DNA of 52,889 nt from Desulfoscipio geothermicus (GCA_016841905.1 JAENYF010000022.1:1-52889), one strand, 5' to 3'; positions 40,332 through 51,310 are shown, counted from the first letter of the stretch. Made by a program: numbers and translations. Notes: generated from the letters alone by a model not told the origin.

Positions 40332-43004
40332 ATGCCAGTACACCCGCACACCATGGAAGCAGATGCAATAATCGCTCATCTTCAAACAGATCTGGAAAAC
40401 GGGCTGAACAGTGAACAAGTACAAAGCCGCCTGACCGAGCACGGCGAAAACAAGCTTAAAGAACAGGCCGGCATCTCCCCCTGGGTAATTTTATTAAACC
40501 AGTTTCGCAATATTATTACTGCTTTATTGCTAGTGGCCACGGCTATTTCTCTGCTGCTGGGTGATTATGTTGAAGCGGTGGCCATAGTAGCGGTGATTAT
40601 CCTGAACGCGGCATTTGGTTTTGTTACCGAATACAAGGCCGAACAAGCGATGGATGCTTTAAAAAAGATGGTGACCGCCACTGCCAAGGTGGTGCGTGAC
40701 AGTAAGTTACAGGCGATTGCCGCCGAACAGCTGGTACCCGGCGATATTCTGGTCTTGGAGGAGGGCGACCGGGTTACTGCCGATGCCCGCCTGGTGGTAG
40801 CCGAAAATCTGGCTACAGTGGAAGCTTCTTTAACTGGTGAATCCCAGCCGGTGAATAAAAAAACAGCTGTGCTGGAGCAAACAAACTTACCCCTGGGCGA
40901 TCGTAAAAACATGGTCTACATGGGCACGATGGTGATCCGGGGCAATGGGCACGCTGTAGTCACCGCTACCGGCAGCCATACTGAAATTGGCGGTATTTCC
41001 TCGCTGCTTGAACAAACCGTTTCCGAGCAAACCCCCTTAGAAAAGCGCATGGCTGTTTTAGGCCGCTCCTTAGCCAGTATCAGCCTGGTCATTGCTGCAG
41101 TGATGGTAGCGGTAGGTATTGTTATGGGACACCCGGTGTTTGAGGTTTTAGAGACAGCCATCGCCCTGGCTATCGCCGCCGTACCCGAAGGACTGCCTGC
41201 TGTGTTCACCATTACCCTGGCAATTGGCATGACCCGCATGGCCAGACAAAACGCGATTATCCGGCGTTTGCCGGCGGTGGAAACCCTGGGTTCAACCACG
41301 GTAATCTGCACCGATAAAACCGGTACCCTGACCGAGAATGCCATGACCTTGGAACAAATTTGGCTGGGGGGGCGGGTAATCACGGTAACCGGCTCCGGTT
41401 ACACACCCGAAGGAGATTTTTTGGACGACGACCGCCAGACAGAGGTGCAGGGAGATTTGGAGTTATTTTTGCAAGCTGGTGCCCTGGCCAGTAACGCCTC
41501 CATCAATAAAAACGAAACCGGACAGTGGGATGTGGTGGGTGATCCCACGGAGGGCGCCCTGGTAGTAGCCGCGCTAAAGGGTGGCTTCAACCCAGAAACA
41601 GCCAGACGGTCCGGTTATAAAGAGTTAAAGGAAATCCCCTTTAACTCTGATGAAAAGCGCATGGCCGTCTATTACAGCCTGCCCGATGGGCAAATACAAG
41701 TAATGGCCAAAGGAGCTCCAGGAGTGATCCTGGAGAGCTGTGCCTCACTGCTCAAGGACGGTGCATTAGTGCCCTTCGATGAACAGGTTCGGCAGCAGGC
41801 CCTGGCAGCTAACGAGCAAATCGCTCACCGGGGTTTGCGGGTGCTGGCCGTAGCCTACCGTCCGGTACAATCTATAGAAGAAGAACCCTACCGGGACCTG
41901 ATCCTCATCGGTCTGGCGGGCATTATGGACCCGCCCCGGGAGGAAGCTAAGCAGGCCATCGAGGAAGCTACCCGGGCCGGCATCCGCACCATCATGATCA
42001 CCGGAGATCAGCCGGAGACCGCTCTAGCCATCGGTAAGCGCCTGAGCCTGCCCCAGGGTGACGTTATCCACGGTGCTGCCCTTCACAACATGTCTAAAAC
42101 GCAATTAACCGCTGAGCTGGCCCATACCAGCATATTTGCCCGGGTCACCCCCAAAGATAAGCTAGAGATTGTGGATGCCCTGCAGGGCAAGGGGGCAATT
42201 GTAGCTATGACTGGAGATGGCGTTAATGATGCTCCGGCCTTAAAGGAAGCAGATATCGGGATTGCTATGGGCATACAGGGCACCGTGGTGGCTAAAGAGG
42301 CGGCCGACATGGTTCTGGCCGACGATAATTTTGCTACCATTATCAAGGCCGTCAAGGAAGGCCGGGTTATCTTTGATAATATTTCCAAGTTTATACACTA
42401 CCTGTTCTCCTGCAACCTAAGTGAAATCCTGTTCATCTTTATCACCCTGGTACTGGGCCTGCCTCTACCCCTGGTAGCCTTGCAAATTCTGTGGCTAAAC
42501 CTGGTGACGGATGTTTTCCCTGCGCTGTCCCTGGGCTGGGAACCTGCCGATAAGGGCATCATGAAGCGCCCGCCCCGCGAACCAGGCCAGGCTATTCTCA
42601 CCAACCGGTTTAAATTGCGCTTACTCATCCAGGGTATTGTGTTGGCATTAGCAACCCTAGCCAGCTACCTATTTACCCTGAACACCACCGGTAATTTGGA
42701 CGAAGCCAGAACCGTGGCCTTCGCTACCCTGGCAGCGGTACAATTGTTGCACATTTTTAACGTGCGCAATGGCGGGGTCCTCAAACTGGACCACACCTTA
42801 TTCAGCAACTCATACATCTGGGGGGCTATAGTGCTGGTGCTTGGCCTGCAAGCCCTGGCTATCTACCAGCCTTTGCTGAACCGGATACTGCAAACTGTAC
42901 CGTTAGACATGGGTGATTTAATTATTGTCATAGCGACTACCGTAACTGCAATATTGGCTATTCAGGTCATGAACCGGTTTAAATTTTTATATGACCCCAG
43001 TTAA
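40332..43004 (+). CDS. P-type calcium-transporting ATPase (SERCA-like)
   Basis: 890 residues. The cation ATPase N-terminal domain, actuator domain with SLTGESQPV, phospho-acceptor Asp328 in CTDKTGTLT, and TGDGVNDAPALKEADIGIAM are all present. Ca2+-site residues are recognisable: Glu in AVPEGLPA (M4), Asn/Glu in CNLSEILFIF (M5), and Asn/Asp in LNLVTDVFPA (M6). This pattern supports Ca2+ over H+ or Mn2+ as main ion. Ten membrane helices are expected. AGGAGGATC precedes ATG 40332. The 67 bases to the next convergent gene hold no strong terminator. Confidence 0.93.
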   Translation: MPVHPHTMEADAIIAHLQTDLENGLNSEQVQSRLTEHGENKLKEQAGISPWVILLNQFRNIITALLLVATAISLLLGDYVEAVAIVAVIILNAAFGFVTEYKAEQAMDALKKMVTATAKVVRDSKLQAIAAEQLVPGDILVLEEGDRVTADARLVVAENLATVEASLTGESQPVNKKTAVLEQTNLPLGDRKNMVYMGTMVIRGNGHAVVTATGSHTEIGGISSLLEQTVSEQTPLEKRMAVLGRSLASISLVIAAVMVAVGIVMGHPVFEVLETAIALAIAAVPEGLPAVFTITLAIGMTRMARQNAIIRRLPAVETLGSTTVICTDKTGTLTENAMTLEQIWLGGRVITVTGSGYTPEGDFLDDDRQTEVQGDLELFLQAGALASNASINKNETGQWDVVGDPTEGALVVAALKGGFNPETARRSGYKELKEIPFNSDEKRMAVYYSLPDGQIQVMAKGAPGVILESCASLLKDGALVPFDEQVRQQALAANEQIAHRGLRVLAVAYRPVQSIEEEPYRDLILIGLAGIMDPPREEAKQAIEEATRAGIRTIMITGDQPETALAIGKRLSLPQGDVIHGAALHNMSKTQLTAELAHTSIFARVTPKDKLEIVDALQGKGAIVAMTGDGVNDAPALKEADIGIAMGIQGTVVAKEAADMVLADDNFATIIKAVKEGRVIFDNISKFIHYLFSCNLSEILFIFITLVLGLPLPLVALQILWLNLVTDVFPALSLGWEPADKGIMKRPPREPGQAILTNRFKLRLLIQGIVLALATLASYLFTLNTTGNLDEARTVAFATLAAVQLLHIFNVRNGGVLKLDHTLFSNSYIWGAIVLVLGLQALAIYQPLLNRILQTVPLDMGDLIIVIATTVTAILAIQVMNRFKFLYDPS

Positions 43005-43072
43005 GCCTGAGTTGGGCGGCAAATCTCTAATCTGAGAACTAATATACTAACGCAATATGCCGGCAGCTATTT

Positions 43073-43879
43073 TTACGGAGCATTATAAGTTTCTCCTTTA
43101 TTATGCATGAAGGTCTCCATAGCCTTTTCCTTGTCCACCGCACCACTGGTGGGCGTGGCGTGCTCGGCAAAGTATTTGACCATGCCGGAGTAGATGACAT
43201 AGGCAAGTTTGCCTTGATAATCGACATCGCCCATTAATTTTTCTTCCTTGGCATTGCTGATAAAGCCAATCTCCACAATAACTGCCGGCATTTTAGCATT
43301 ACGCGTGGTATAATAGTCCACTGCTTTAGCTTTTCGGTTGGTATTTCTTAGCATCCGGACCAGTTCCGATTGAATGCTGGTGGCAAGTTTCTTGCCCTCT
43401 TCTGAGCCTGGCTGGTAAAAAGTTTGCGCCCCGTGCTCCAATGGGCCGCTTTTAAAACTATTGACATGCACGCTGATGAAAGCATCTGCTTCGTGCTCGT
43501 TAGCCAGGGCTACCCGCCTGGACAAATCCTGCCTTTTGCGTGCAAGCAGGCTGCCGCCTTCCGCATCGCTAAGGTCCATATCAGACTCTCTGGTCATCAG
43601 CACAATCGCGCCTGCTTGGCTTAAAACTGTGGCCAGTTTACGAGCAACCTCCAGGGTTATATCCTCTTCAATAGCCCCGGTTGGACCTTTAGACCCGGGA
43701 TCGATACCACCGTGTCCCGGGTCTACCACAATCACCTTGTTAGCCAACGACCAGGATAAAGCGGCCACCCGACGGTTTTCCATGTGGTCATAAATAACGC
43801 GCAGCGAAAAATAACCGAGCACTAAAATAACAACAAACAAACACAAATAACTAAATCTCACCCTGATTACTCGCAGCAT
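43073..43879 (-). CDS. cwlD: N-acetylmuramoyl-L-alanine amidase CwlD
   Basis: 268 residues with an N-terminal signal anchor (about 9-28) and an amidase_3 domain: VIVDPGHGGIDPGSKG (zinc His and Glu region), VALANEHEADAFISVHVNSF, PAVIVEIGFISNAKEEKL. Its place after rpsI in the ribosomal cluster is the classical CwlD location of spore formers. In Bacillus it removes side chains to allow muramic-lactam formation in the spore cortex. It lies 228 bases after rpsI and past its terminator. Confidence 0.92.
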   Translation of the reverse strand: MLRVIRVRFSYLCLFVVILVLGYFSLRVIYDHMENRRVAALSWSLANKVIVVDPGHGGIDPGSKGPTGAIEEDITLEVARKLATVLSQAGAIVLMTRESDMDLSDAEGGSLLARKRQDLSRRVALANEHEADAFISVHVNSFKSGPLEHGAQTFYQPGSEEGKKLATSIQSELVRMLRNTNRKAKAVDYYTTRNAKMPAVIVEIGFISNAKEEKLMGDVDYQGKLAYVIYSGMVKYFAEHATPTSGAVDKEKAMETFMHNKGETYNAP

Positions 43880-44044
43880 TTATTCATCCCTCCCGCACTT
43901 AACGGGGCTCATTTAGCCCCCGTTTAAAATTATGCGGGTGTCAAATTAGATATGTGGGAAAAAGCAAGCGCCTGCTGATGCCCTAATGGCAACAAACAGA
44001 CGAGCAGAGTTCGGCAACCAGGGGTTTATCCAGAGCCTAAAGGC

Positions 44045-44078
44045 CAAAAAAAGACCACCTTATCATTTTCGGTGGTCT
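44045..44078 (-). terminator. terminator after rpsI
   Basis: AGACCACC and GGTGGTCT form an eight-base perfect stem (44052-44078, 11-base loop), followed on the minus strand by seven Ts. It closes the rplM-rpsI transcript and separates it from cwlD. Confidence 0.92.
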
Positions 44079-44107
44079 GGGTTGTAAATTTAGTTTTTTT
44101 AATAAGC

Positions 44108-44500
44108 TTAACGCTTAGAGAATTGAGGTGCGCGCCGGGCTTTTTTCAGGCCGTATTTGCGCCTTTCCTTCATGCGCGGGTCACGGGTTAAAAAGCCGGC
44201 TTTTTTAAGCACAGGCCTCAAGTTAGGGTCTGCCTCAATCAAGGCCCGAGCTATACCCAGTTTAACAGCGCCGGCCTGGCCACTAACACCACCGCCCAAT
44301 ACTTTGGCCATGATATCGAATCGGCTTCCCGTACCGGTTAACTCTAATGGCTGGCGAGCTACAATTTGCAGTGTTTTCCTGCCAAAATAGTCCTCTAAGC
44401 TTTTATTGTTAATCGTCATTTTGCCTTCGCCGGGGCGAAGAAAAACCTTAGCTACTGCATCTTTCCTGCGTCCGGTTCCATAAAATTGCACAAAAGCCAC
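44108..44500 (-). CDS. rpsI: 30S ribosomal protein S9
   Basis: 130 residues, normal length. It starts [19 protein letters not shown] and ends [12 protein letters not shown], the conserved tail that reaches the P-site tRNA. It lies 21 bases after rplM, with which it forms a two-gene unit. Confidence 0.99.
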   Translation of the reverse strand: MAFVQFYGTGRRKDAVAKVFLRPGEGKMTINNKSLEDYFGRKTLQIVARQPLELTGTGSRFDIMAKVLGGGVSGQAGAVKLGIARALIEADPNLRPVLKKAGFLTRDPRMKERRKYGLKKARRAPQFSKR

Positions 44501-44521
44501 TCATGCTCCTCCTTTCGACCG

Positions 44522-44953
44522 TTACATTTCCCAAATTTCCGGCTTTTGGGCCGCATGGGGATGTTCACTACCGCGATATACCCTTAGTTTCGTGGCCATA
44601 TCTCTGCCCAGGCTGTTATGGGGCAACATCCCGGTAATTGCCTTGTAAACGGCCAATTCGGGTTTGTTTTGCATTAGTTTCTCATAGCTGGTAGCTTTCA
44701 AACCACCAGGATAGCCTGAGTGCCTGTAATACATCTTTTGGCGTAATTTATTGCCGGTAAGAATAACCTTATCCGCATTAATAATCACTACATGGTCACC
44801 TGTATTTACGTGGGGCGTAAAAATTGGTTTATGTTTCCCTCTTAATATCCTGGCAGCCTCAGTTGCCAAACGTCCCAGGACCTTGCCTTCACCGTCAATT
44901 ATGTACCATTTGCGCTGTACATCGGCTGGCTTGGCCATATATGTCGTCCTCAT
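44522..44953 (-). CDS. rplM: 50S ribosomal protein L13
   Basis: 143 residues from ATG 44953, which follows GGGAGGTAATAAT; the frame is open 12 codons further upstream but without a site. [40 protein letters not shown] and [18 protein letters not shown] are as expected. It has its own promoter and may carry an L13 leader. Confidence 0.99.
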   Translation of the reverse strand: MRTTYMAKPADVQRKWYIIDGEGKVLGRLATEAARILRGKHKPIFTPHVNTGDHVVIINADKVILTGNKLRQKMYYRHSGYPGGLKATSYEKLMQNKPELAVYKAITGMLPHNSLGRDMATKLRVYRGSEHPHAAQKPEIWEM

Positions 44954-45038
44954 ACTATTATTACCTCCCGTGTGGTGAAAAGAAACCATATTGGCTAATC
45001 GGGGGCTCTTCGATTGCCATTAGGTCACACATGCAATT

Positions 45039-45067
45039 ATTTTAATACATAGTATTTCCAGTGTCAA
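45039..45067 (-). promoter_or_regulatory. promoter of rplM-rpsI
   Basis: On the minus strand TTGACA (45062-45067) and TAAAAT (45039-45044) have a 17-base spacer. The transcript would have a leader of about 80 bases in which GGCTAATCG/CGATTGCCATTAG can pair; this is the site where L13 autoregulation leaders occur in Firmicutes. Confidence 0.82.
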
Positions 45068-45144
45068 GGTAAATTAATTTATCGACTATCGTTAGTTCTA
45101 TCCTTCGGGCACGCGACCGGTGCTTAGGGTTTGGATAACTACTG

Positions 45145-45888
45145 CTAATATTCTACAAATTCCAGGCATAAGCCTTGGGGTGGCATGGTCGGTCCTGCTA
45201 ATATCCGCTGCTTGGATGTTACTATTGTTTTAATCGCTTCCGGGTCATTTTTACCCATACCCACCTGTAACAATGTGCCGGTCATAATGCGTACCATGTT
45301 GTATAAAAACCCATCGCCATTGAATACAAACTGCACCAGGGAACCCTTACGTATAACCTCAACCCGGTACAGTGTGCGCACTGTGGTTTTCACAGTAGCT
45401 CCAGCAGCCTGAAAACATTTAAAGTCATGTTTGCCCATTAAAAATGCACAGGCCGTTGACATGGCTGCGTCATCCAGGGGAGCGGGCAAAAAACTGCTGT
45501 ACAAACGGTCAAATGGCGAGGGAATGCGATTATTCCATATCGAATAACAGTACGTTTTTGCCCTGGCGGATTTACGGGCATGAAAATCCTCCCCGACCTC
45601 CCGGGCGTCCGTTACGACAATATCACGGGGTAACATGCCGTTGATGGCCAGTGGCATGCGTTCCACAGGTATAGGCCACCCCGCTGCATCAAAGTTAACC
45701 ACTTGCCCCCTGGCATGGACCCCCGAGTCAGTACGCCCTGCTCCAATTACCTGAACCCGACGCCCCGCCATCTGGCCAAGGCGTTGCTCTAAAACTTCCT
45801 GTATCGTAACCAGTCCGGTACCCCGTTGTTCTTGAAAGCCGTAGTAGTTCGTACCGTCATAAGCCAAGGTTAACTTAATATTACGCAA
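45145..45888 (-). CDS. truA: tRNA pseudouridine(38-40) synthase
   Basis: About 247 residues. The catalytic Asp is in AGRTDSGVHARGQVVNF; the start KLTLAYDGTNYYGFQ and the FNGDGFLYNMVRIMTGTLL motif near residue 200 are typical. TTG 45888 with GAGGTGA five bases upstream is preferred to an in-frame ATG at 45918 that lacks a site. It follows ecfT by 57 bases. Confidence 0.95.
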   Translation of the reverse strand: MRNIKLTLAYDGTNYYGFQEQRGTGLVTIQEVLEQRLGQMAGRRVQVIGAGRTDSGVHARGQVVNFDAAGWPIPVERMPLAINGMLPRDIVVTDAREVGEDFHARKSARAKTYCYSIWNNRIPSPFDRLYSSFLPAPLDDAAMSTACAFLMGKHDFKCFQAAGATVKTTVRTLYRVEVIRKGSLVQFVFNGDGFLYNMVRIMTGTLLQVGMGKNDPEAIKTIVTSKQRILAGPTMPPQGLCLEFVEY

Positions 45889-45945
45889 GGGCTCACCTCG
45901 CGGGAAAAGATTTATCAATACAGCGCCTGCACAACAGGCAGTTCA

Positions 45946-46743
45946 TCATAACGCTTTGGCAGTGATCACCGCTGCCAAAATGGCTGTATTGAGCGAAAGA
46001 GCTGCATAATCTGCCACTCTAAACCTCATTACGTGTAGACGGGAGCGAGCAGCACCAACCTGGTAACACCTGATTTCCATAGCCAAGGCTAGTTCTTCGG
46101 CCCGGCTAAAAATATTCGTCAGCAGCGGCACCATAAAGGGAGTCAGTCGGCTTACTCGTTCCTTGATACTGCCGCTGTTAAAATCGGCCCCCCTGGAACG
46201 CTGCGCTAATAGCAGCATTCTGGCCTCATCAAATAAGGTAGGCACAAAACGCAGCGCCAGGTTAATCATCATTGCCAATTCCTGTACAGGTATACGCAAC
46301 CGGCGCAGCGGTGACAACAGCCATTCCAGTGCCATGGTCAGCTGCAGAGGCGTGGTAGTAAAGGTTAGCACAGATGCTGCTAATAGCAGCACACTAATTC
46401 GCCATAATAACCACCCGCTGAGCAGTAAACCTTCACGGGATATCTTAATAAACCCCACGGTAAGGAGCACGTTACCAGGTGTAAAAAATACTTGTAAAAC
46501 AAAACTAATGAGCAGCAGCACCCACAAAGGCTTTAAGCTTTGCCAGTACACGCCTGGCTTTATGCCCGACAAGAGCACAACCAGCAACGTCCAGAGAGAT
46601 ACCAGTGTTAAACCGAGCGGATTAAATGTTATAAGCACAGCAGGGACTACCAGTGCGGTACAGATTAATTTAGAGCGTGGATCCAGACGGTGCACCGGAG
46701 AGCCGGCCGGTAGGTATTGACCCATCGAAATATTGTTCATCAT
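45946..46743 (-). CDS. ecfT: ECF transporter transmembrane protein EcfT
   Basis: 265 residues, about five to six membrane helices, with the two coupling-helix motifs QRSRGADF and AMEIRCYQ; the second deviates from the usual xRG. Joins the two EcfA ATPases and any vitamin-specific S component. The ATG overlaps the ecfA2 stop as ATGA. No S component is in the window, so it is a shared (group II) module. Confidence 0.95.
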   Translation of the reverse strand: MMNNISMGQYLPAGSPVHRLDPRSKLICTALVVPAVLITFNPLGLTLVSLWTLLVVLLSGIKPGVYWQSLKPLWVLLLISFVLQVFFTPGNVLLTVGFIKISREGLLLSGWLLWRISVLLLAASVLTFTTTPLQLTMALEWLLSPLRRLRIPVQELAMMINLALRFVPTLFDEARMLLLAQRSRGADFNSGSIKERVSRLTPFMVPLLTNIFSRAEELALAMEIRCYQVGAARSRLHVMRFRVADYAALSLNTAILAAVITAKAL

Positions 46744-47615
46744 GGCGTCCCCCCCGGCCGGACCCGATTGGTCTGTAACATCTGTTGCAGTAATTGGGCG
46801 GCATCTGCCAAGGACAGCGGTAATGAGGGTAAATAGATACCCGCTTGGCTCAACTGCTGCGCTAGTTCCACAGCAAAGGGAGCTTTTAAACCGGCTCTAT
46901 GCAGTAGCTCAGTTTGACTGAGCACTTCCCTGGTGGGGCCAATAGATAAGAGCACACCCTGGTGAAGCACAGCTACTCGCTCGGCAAAGACAGCTGCGTC
47001 CTCCAGGTGGTGGGTAATTAATATCACCGTCATCCCTTGCCGCGCTTGAATCTCCTTTATGTTGGCCAAAATTAACTGCCTGGTTGCATGCTCAAGACCA
47101 GCCCCCGGCTCGTCCATGATTAGTATTTGGGGACGCATCGCCAGCACTCCGCAGATAGCTACCCGCCGGAGCATCCCACCGCTAAGGGTCCTGGGGTCTG
47201 CAGCAAGTATTTCTTCCGGCAAACCTACCAGGGCCACCGTATCTTTGACCAGCTTACTCACCGTTGTACTGTCCCAGCCCAAATTACGGGGGCCAAAGGC
47301 AATATCTTCAAATACTGTGCTGCTAAAAATTTGTCTTTCTGGGAATTGGAAAACCAAGCCGACCTGCCGCCACAATTGCTGACGATGTTGTTTGTCGGAA
47401 ATTGCACGGCCTAACACCTTCACACAACCGGCGGTGGGCAACAGCAGACCATTAAAGTGCTGCACCAGAGTGGATTTACCGCTGCCGGCTGAGCCGGCCA
47501 AAGCGATAAATTCACCATCGTATACCGTAAGTTCGATATCCCGCAGGGCCACCATTTCCAGCGGCGTACCAGGATAATATAGATGCGTTAGTTCCTCTAC
47601 TTCAATACACGGCAT
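46740..47615 (-). CDS. ecfA2: ECF transporter ATPase EcfA2
   Basis: 291 residues. Walker A GSAGSGKSTL, signature LSGGMLRRVAICGVLA, Walker B ILIMDEPGAGLEHAT and HHLEDAAVFAERV. It overlaps ecfA1 by 19 bases. Confidence 0.95.
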   Translation of the reverse strand: MPCIEVEELTHLYYPGTPLEMVALRDIELTVYDGEFIALAGSAGSGKSTLVQHFNGLLLPTAGCVKVLGRAISDKQHRQQLWRQVGLVFQFPERQIFSSTVFEDIAFGPRNLGWDSTTVSKLVKDTVALVGLPEEILAADPRTLSGGMLRRVAICGVLAMRPQILIMDEPGAGLEHATRQLILANIKEIQARQGMTVILITHHLEDAAVFAERVAVLHQGVLLSIGPTREVLSQTELLHRAGLKAPFAVELAQQLSQAGIYLPSLPLSLADAAQLLQQMLQTNRVRPGGTP

Positions 47616-48439
47616 AAAAACTTTACCATATCCTCCATGGTGACAATGCCAGCCGGCAGAGCAAAACCTTGTTCCGCCAAGTGGTACGCAAGTTCGCCGG
47701 CGCTGGTTGAGGTTAACCCAAGTTCATGCAACAGCTTAAGCTGACCAAATAACGCTGCAGGCTCAGCATCAAACAACAAACAGCCTTTGTCCAGCAGCCA
47801 AACCCGGTCAGCACAGGCGGCTTCATCCATATGGTGGGTGATTAGTACCACCGTCGTACCAGACTCTGCGAGACGTTCTAACACCTGCAGCACTTCCTGC
47901 CGACCAAGGGGGTCGAGCATCGAAGTAGGTTCGTCTAACACCACACATAACGGTTTCAAGGCCAGCACACCGGCTATCGCTAAACGCTGTTTCTCGCCCC
48001 CGGAGAGCATATGGGGCGGACGGCTGCGCATATCACTTAAGCCAACTGCAGCAAGCGCCTCTTCCACCCGGCGGAACACTTCAGCAGAGGGCAGGCCTAA
48101 ATTTTCCGGGCCAAAGGCCACATCCTCCTCCACCACGGCAGCCACCAATTGATTATCCGGGTTTTGCATAACTAATCCCACGTTCCGGCGTATCTCTTGG
48201 CGAGACTCTGGCCTAGAAGTATCCAGACCATTAACCAGTACCCGACCGCCGGAAGTTAATAATAATCCAGCCATTACCCGAGCCAAAGTAGATTTACCAG
48301 AACCGTTAGGACCAATCACAGAAATAAATTCTGCTCTGCCGACATGTGCACAGATATCCTGCAATGCAGCAAATTTACTGCCCGGGTAGGTATAATATAC
48401 ACTTTCCAGTTCAATAAGTAAGCTGCTTGGACCGGGCAT
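47597..48439 (-). CDS. ecfA1: ECF transporter ATPase EcfA1
   Basis: 280 residues from ATG 48439, nine bases after GGGAG; the open frame reaches 48469 without a site. Walker A GPNGSGKSTLARVMAGLL, Q-loop LVMQNPDNQLVA, LSGGEKQRLAIAGVLAL and VVLDEPTSMLDPLG. First of the ecfA1-ecfA2-ecfT-truA run. It starts 70 bases after rplQ. Confidence 0.96.
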   Translation of the reverse strand: MPGPSSLLIELESVYYTYPGSKFAALQDICAHVGRAEFISVIGPNGSGKSTLARVMAGLLLTSGGRVLVNGLDTSRPESRQEIRRNVGLVMQNPDNQLVAAVVEEDVAFGPENLGLPSAEVFRRVEEALAAVGLSDMRSRPPHMLSGGEKQRLAIAGVLALKPLCVVLDEPTSMLDPLGRQEVLQVLERLAESGTTVVLITHHMDEAACADRVWLLDKGCLLFDAEPAALFGQLKLLHELGLTSTSAGELAYHLAEQGFALPAGIVTMEDMVKFLCRVLK

Positions 48440-48509
48440 AACTAATAACTCCCTGTCTATAAATGCCAAGAGGAAACCGCAATTAGCGATTTCCCGATCA
48501 GCAAATCTA

Positions 48510-48851
48510 TTATACCATTTCTAACAGTGCCATCTGGGCAGCATCACCGCGCCGGTAACCTAGCTTAACTATGCGGGTATAACCACCCTGGCGTTCAGCG
48601 TACTTGGGTCCATAGGTGTCAAACAGTTTGCGTACTACTCTTTCCTCGTAAATATATTCCAGTGCCTGGCGGCGGGCAGCAAGATCTCCACGCTTGGCCA
48701 GAGTTACCATTTTTTCAGCAATTCTTTTAACCTCTTTGGCTCGGGTCTCGGTGGTGGTAATACGTTCATCACGGAACAGAGCAGTCACCAGGTTACGCAA
48801 CATCGCCTTTCGATGGCCGGTGTTGCGACCCAATTTAGCGTAGGCCACCAT
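48510..48851 (-). CDS. rplQ: 50S ribosomal protein L17
   Basis: 113 residues: [41 protein letters not shown] and [21 protein letters not shown]. It follows rpoA by nine bases in the usual order. Confidence 0.99.
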   Translation of the reverse strand: MVAYAKLGRNTGHRKAMLRNLVTALFRDERITTTETRAKEVKRIAEKMVTLAKRGDLAARRQALEYIYEERVVRKLFDTYGPKYAERQGGYTRIVKLGYRRGDAAQMALLEMV

Positions 48852-48860
48852 TATCCCTCC

Positions 48861-49808
48861 TTAATCATCTTCGCGGCGCAGTTTCAAATCTAAATCGGAT
48901 AGTTTGTTCATGACCTCTTCCAGGGATTTTTTGCCCAGGTTACGTACTTTCATCATATCCTCCTCGTTACGCTGAACCAACTCTTCTACAGTGTTGATAC
49001 CCGCCCGTTTCAGACAGTTGTATGAACGTACGCTTAAATCAAGCTCTTCAATCGGCATTTCCAGTATTTTATCCTTCTGTTCTTCTTCCTTCTCCACCAT
49101 TATTTCAACTTCTGCGGCAGACTCGGTTAAGCCAATAAACAAACGCAAGTGCTCACTTAATATCTTGGCACTGAGACTTACTGCATCATCTGCTTTAATA
49201 CTGCCATCAGTCCAAACTTCCAAGGTAAGCTTATCATAGTCTGTGCGCTGACCCACCCTAGTATTATCCACATTGAAGTTAACCTTGCGCACGGGAGTGA
49301 AGATAGAATCAACTGGAATTACCCCGATAATATGGTCACCTTTTTTATTGCGCTCAGCTGATACATAGCCACGGCCCTTGGAAACAGTCATTTCCATAAA
49401 CAACCGCCCACCCTCAGCCAAAGTAGCAATATGCATATCTGGGTTCAAAATTTCCACGTCCGGGTCTACTAAAATGTCCCCGGCTTTTACTGCACCTTCT
49501 TGTTGAGTCTCAATACGGATAATCCTTTCCTCGTCAGTATACATTTTCAGACAAAGAGATTTGAGGTTTAGGATTATATCAGTTACATCTTCTTTAACAC
49601 CAGGTATCGTAGAGAATTCGTGCAGCACCCCTTCAATTTTAACTGAGGTTATCGCTGCACCTGGTAGTGAGGATAGTAATATACGCCGTAGCGAATTGCC
49701 CAGAGTAATTCCGTAACCCCTCTCCAGCGGCTCCACCACAAATCTACCATAGTGTTGGTCATCATTGATTTCTGCGCATTCGATTCTAGGCTTCTCAATT
49801 TCCAACAT
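48861..49808 (-). CDS. rpoA: DNA-directed RNA polymerase subunit alpha
   Basis: 315 residues, full length. The dimerisation part ([20 protein letters not shown]) and the C-terminal DNA-contacting domain ([35 protein letters not shown]) are complete. AAGGAGG lies upstream. Confidence 0.99.
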   Translation of the reverse strand: MLEIEKPRIECAEINDDQHYGRFVVEPLERGYGITLGNSLRRILLSSLPGAAITSVKIEGVLHEFSTIPGVKEDVTDIILNLKSLCLKMYTDEERIIRIETQQEGAVKAGDILVDPDVEILNPDMHIATLAEGGRLFMEMTVSKGRGYVSAERNKKGDHIIGVIPVDSIFTPVRKVNFNVDNTRVGQRTDYDKLTLEVWTDGSIKADDAVSLSAKILSEHLRLFIGLTESAAEVEIMVEKEEEQKDKILEMPIEELDLSVRSYNCLKRAGINTVEELVQRNEEDMMKVRNLGKKSLEEVMNKLSDLDLKLRREDD

Positions 49809-49866
49809 AACTGAGATTTAAACCCCTCCTTAGGACGGATTAGGATTTCCCCTGCTCAAACCCGTA

Positions 49867-50493
49867 CTACTTAGAGTAAAGCTCTACTATAAGGGTTTCT
49901 TGAACGGGGGCATCTATCTGTTCCCGAGAGGGAAGAGCTACCACCCGGCCTTTTAATTGCTCGGCGTCATATTCCAGCCAGGCCGGGGCTGTGTTGTCGG
50001 CTGCACGTTCAATTAATTCCTTAACCCGCGGCGATTCCTTGCTTCTTTCACGGACAGTAATTTCATCCCCCACCCGAACCAGGAATGAAGGGATATTGGT
50101 TTTCCGGCCATTGACAATAAAATGACCATGACGCACTAATTGGCGGGCCTCGTTACGTGAAGCACCCAAACCAAGGCGGTAAACCACATTGTCTAAACGA
50201 CGCTCCAATAAACGCAATAGATTTTCACCAGTCACACCTGGCTGCCTGGCTGCTGTGAAATAATAGTTTCTAAACTGTTTTTCCAAAACCCCGTAAAAAC
50301 GACGGGCTTTTTGCTTTTCCCTCAACTGCAGGCCATACTCTGAAACCTTTTTCCGGCCCTGACCATGCTGACCGGGAGCATAACTACGGCGGTCAATACC
50401 ACACTTACCGGTATAGCAACGGTCACCTTTTAAATATAGCTTTTGACCTTCGCGACGGCACAGCTTACACTGCGGACCCGTATATCTTGCCAT
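49867..50493 (-). CDS. rpsD: 30S ribosomal protein S4
   Basis: 208 residues from ATG 50493; AGGAGGTG is about 14 bases upstream. The N-terminal Cys residues ([14 protein letters not shown]) mark the zinc-binding form of S4. The S4 domain ([20 protein letters not shown]) is intact. The frame stays open upstream into rpsK, but those codons are not S4-like. Confidence 0.99.
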   Translation of the reverse strand: MARYTGPQCKLCRREGQKLYLKGDRCYTGKCGIDRRSYAPGQHGQGRKKVSEYGLQLREKQKARRFYGVLEKQFRNYYFTAARQPGVTGENLLRLLERRLDNVVYRLGLGASRNEARQLVRHGHFIVNGRKTNIPSFLVRVGDEITVRERSKESPRVKELIERAADNTAPAWLEYDAEQLKGRVVALPSREQIDAPVQETLIVELYSK

Positions 50494-50515
50494 AAGTTGC
50501 TTACTACACCTCCTC

Positions 50516-50905
50516 TTATACTCTCCGGCGCTTGGGCGGCCGGCATCCATTGTGTGGAACAGGTGTAACGTCCTTTATCACACTAACCTCCAGCCCAACA
50601 GCCTGCAAGGAACGAATGGCAGCCTCACGCCCTGCGCCCGGTCCTTTCACTGTTACTTCCAGTTCCTTCATACCGTGTTCCATGGCATCTTTAGCAGCTT
50701 TTTCAGCGGCCATTTGAGCAGCAAAGGGGGTGCTTTTCCGTGATCCTTTAAAACCAACCCCGCCGGCGCTGGCCCAAGAAATAGCATTACCTTTTGTATC
50801 GGTAATAGTAACTACCGTATTGTTAAATGTCGACTTGATATGTGCCACGCCACGGTCGATATTCTTACGTTCCCGTCTTTTGGTTCTAGTTGCTCTACGA
50901 GCCAT
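50516..50905 (-). CDS. rpsK: 30S ribosomal protein S11
   Basis: 129 residues: [40 protein letters not shown] and the C-terminal [15 protein letters not shown]. It is 13 bases after rpsM. Confidence 0.99.
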   Translation of the reverse strand: MARRATRTKRRERKNIDRGVAHIKSTFNNTVVTITDTKGNAISWASAGGVGFKGSRKSTPFAAQMAAEKAAKDAMEHGMKELEVTVKGPGAGREAAIRSLQAVGLEVSVIKDVTPVPHNGCRPPKRRRV

Positions 50906-50918
50906 TTATATCCCCCCC

Positions 50919-51290
50919 TTACTTTTTCCTGCGTACGCCAACCGTGCGTTTTGGGCCCTTGCGCGTCCTAGCGTTGTTTTTAGTATTTTGACCTCGCACC
51001 GGCAGCCCACGGCGATGGCGCAGTCCACGATAGCAGCCGATTTCTATCAGTCGCTTGATATTTAAAGCTATTTCTCTGCGCAGATCGCCCTCTACACGAT
51101 AGTTCTTTTCAATGGCATCTCTTAATTTGTTTACTTCTTCCTCAGTTAAGTCCCTGATACGTGTGTCAGGACTAACTCCAGTTTGTTCCAATATTTTCTG
51201 CGAGGTGGGCTTACCAATGCCGTAAATATAGGTAAGGCCAATTTCCACTCTTTTATCCCGCGGTAAATCTACTCCCGCGATACGTGCCAT
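50919..51290 (-). CDS. rpsM: 30S ribosomal protein S13
   Basis: 123 residues: [34 protein letters not shown] and [20 protein letters not shown]. It follows rpmJ by 20 bases. Confidence 0.99.
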   Translation of the reverse strand: MARIAGVDLPRDKRVEIGLTYIYGIGKPTSQKILEQTGVSPDTRIRDLTEEEVNKLRDAIEKNYRVEGDLRREIALNIKRLIEIGCYRGLRHRRGLPVRGQNTKNNARTRKGPKRTVGVRRKK

Positions 51291-51310
51291 TCCTTATAAA
51301 CACCTCCAGC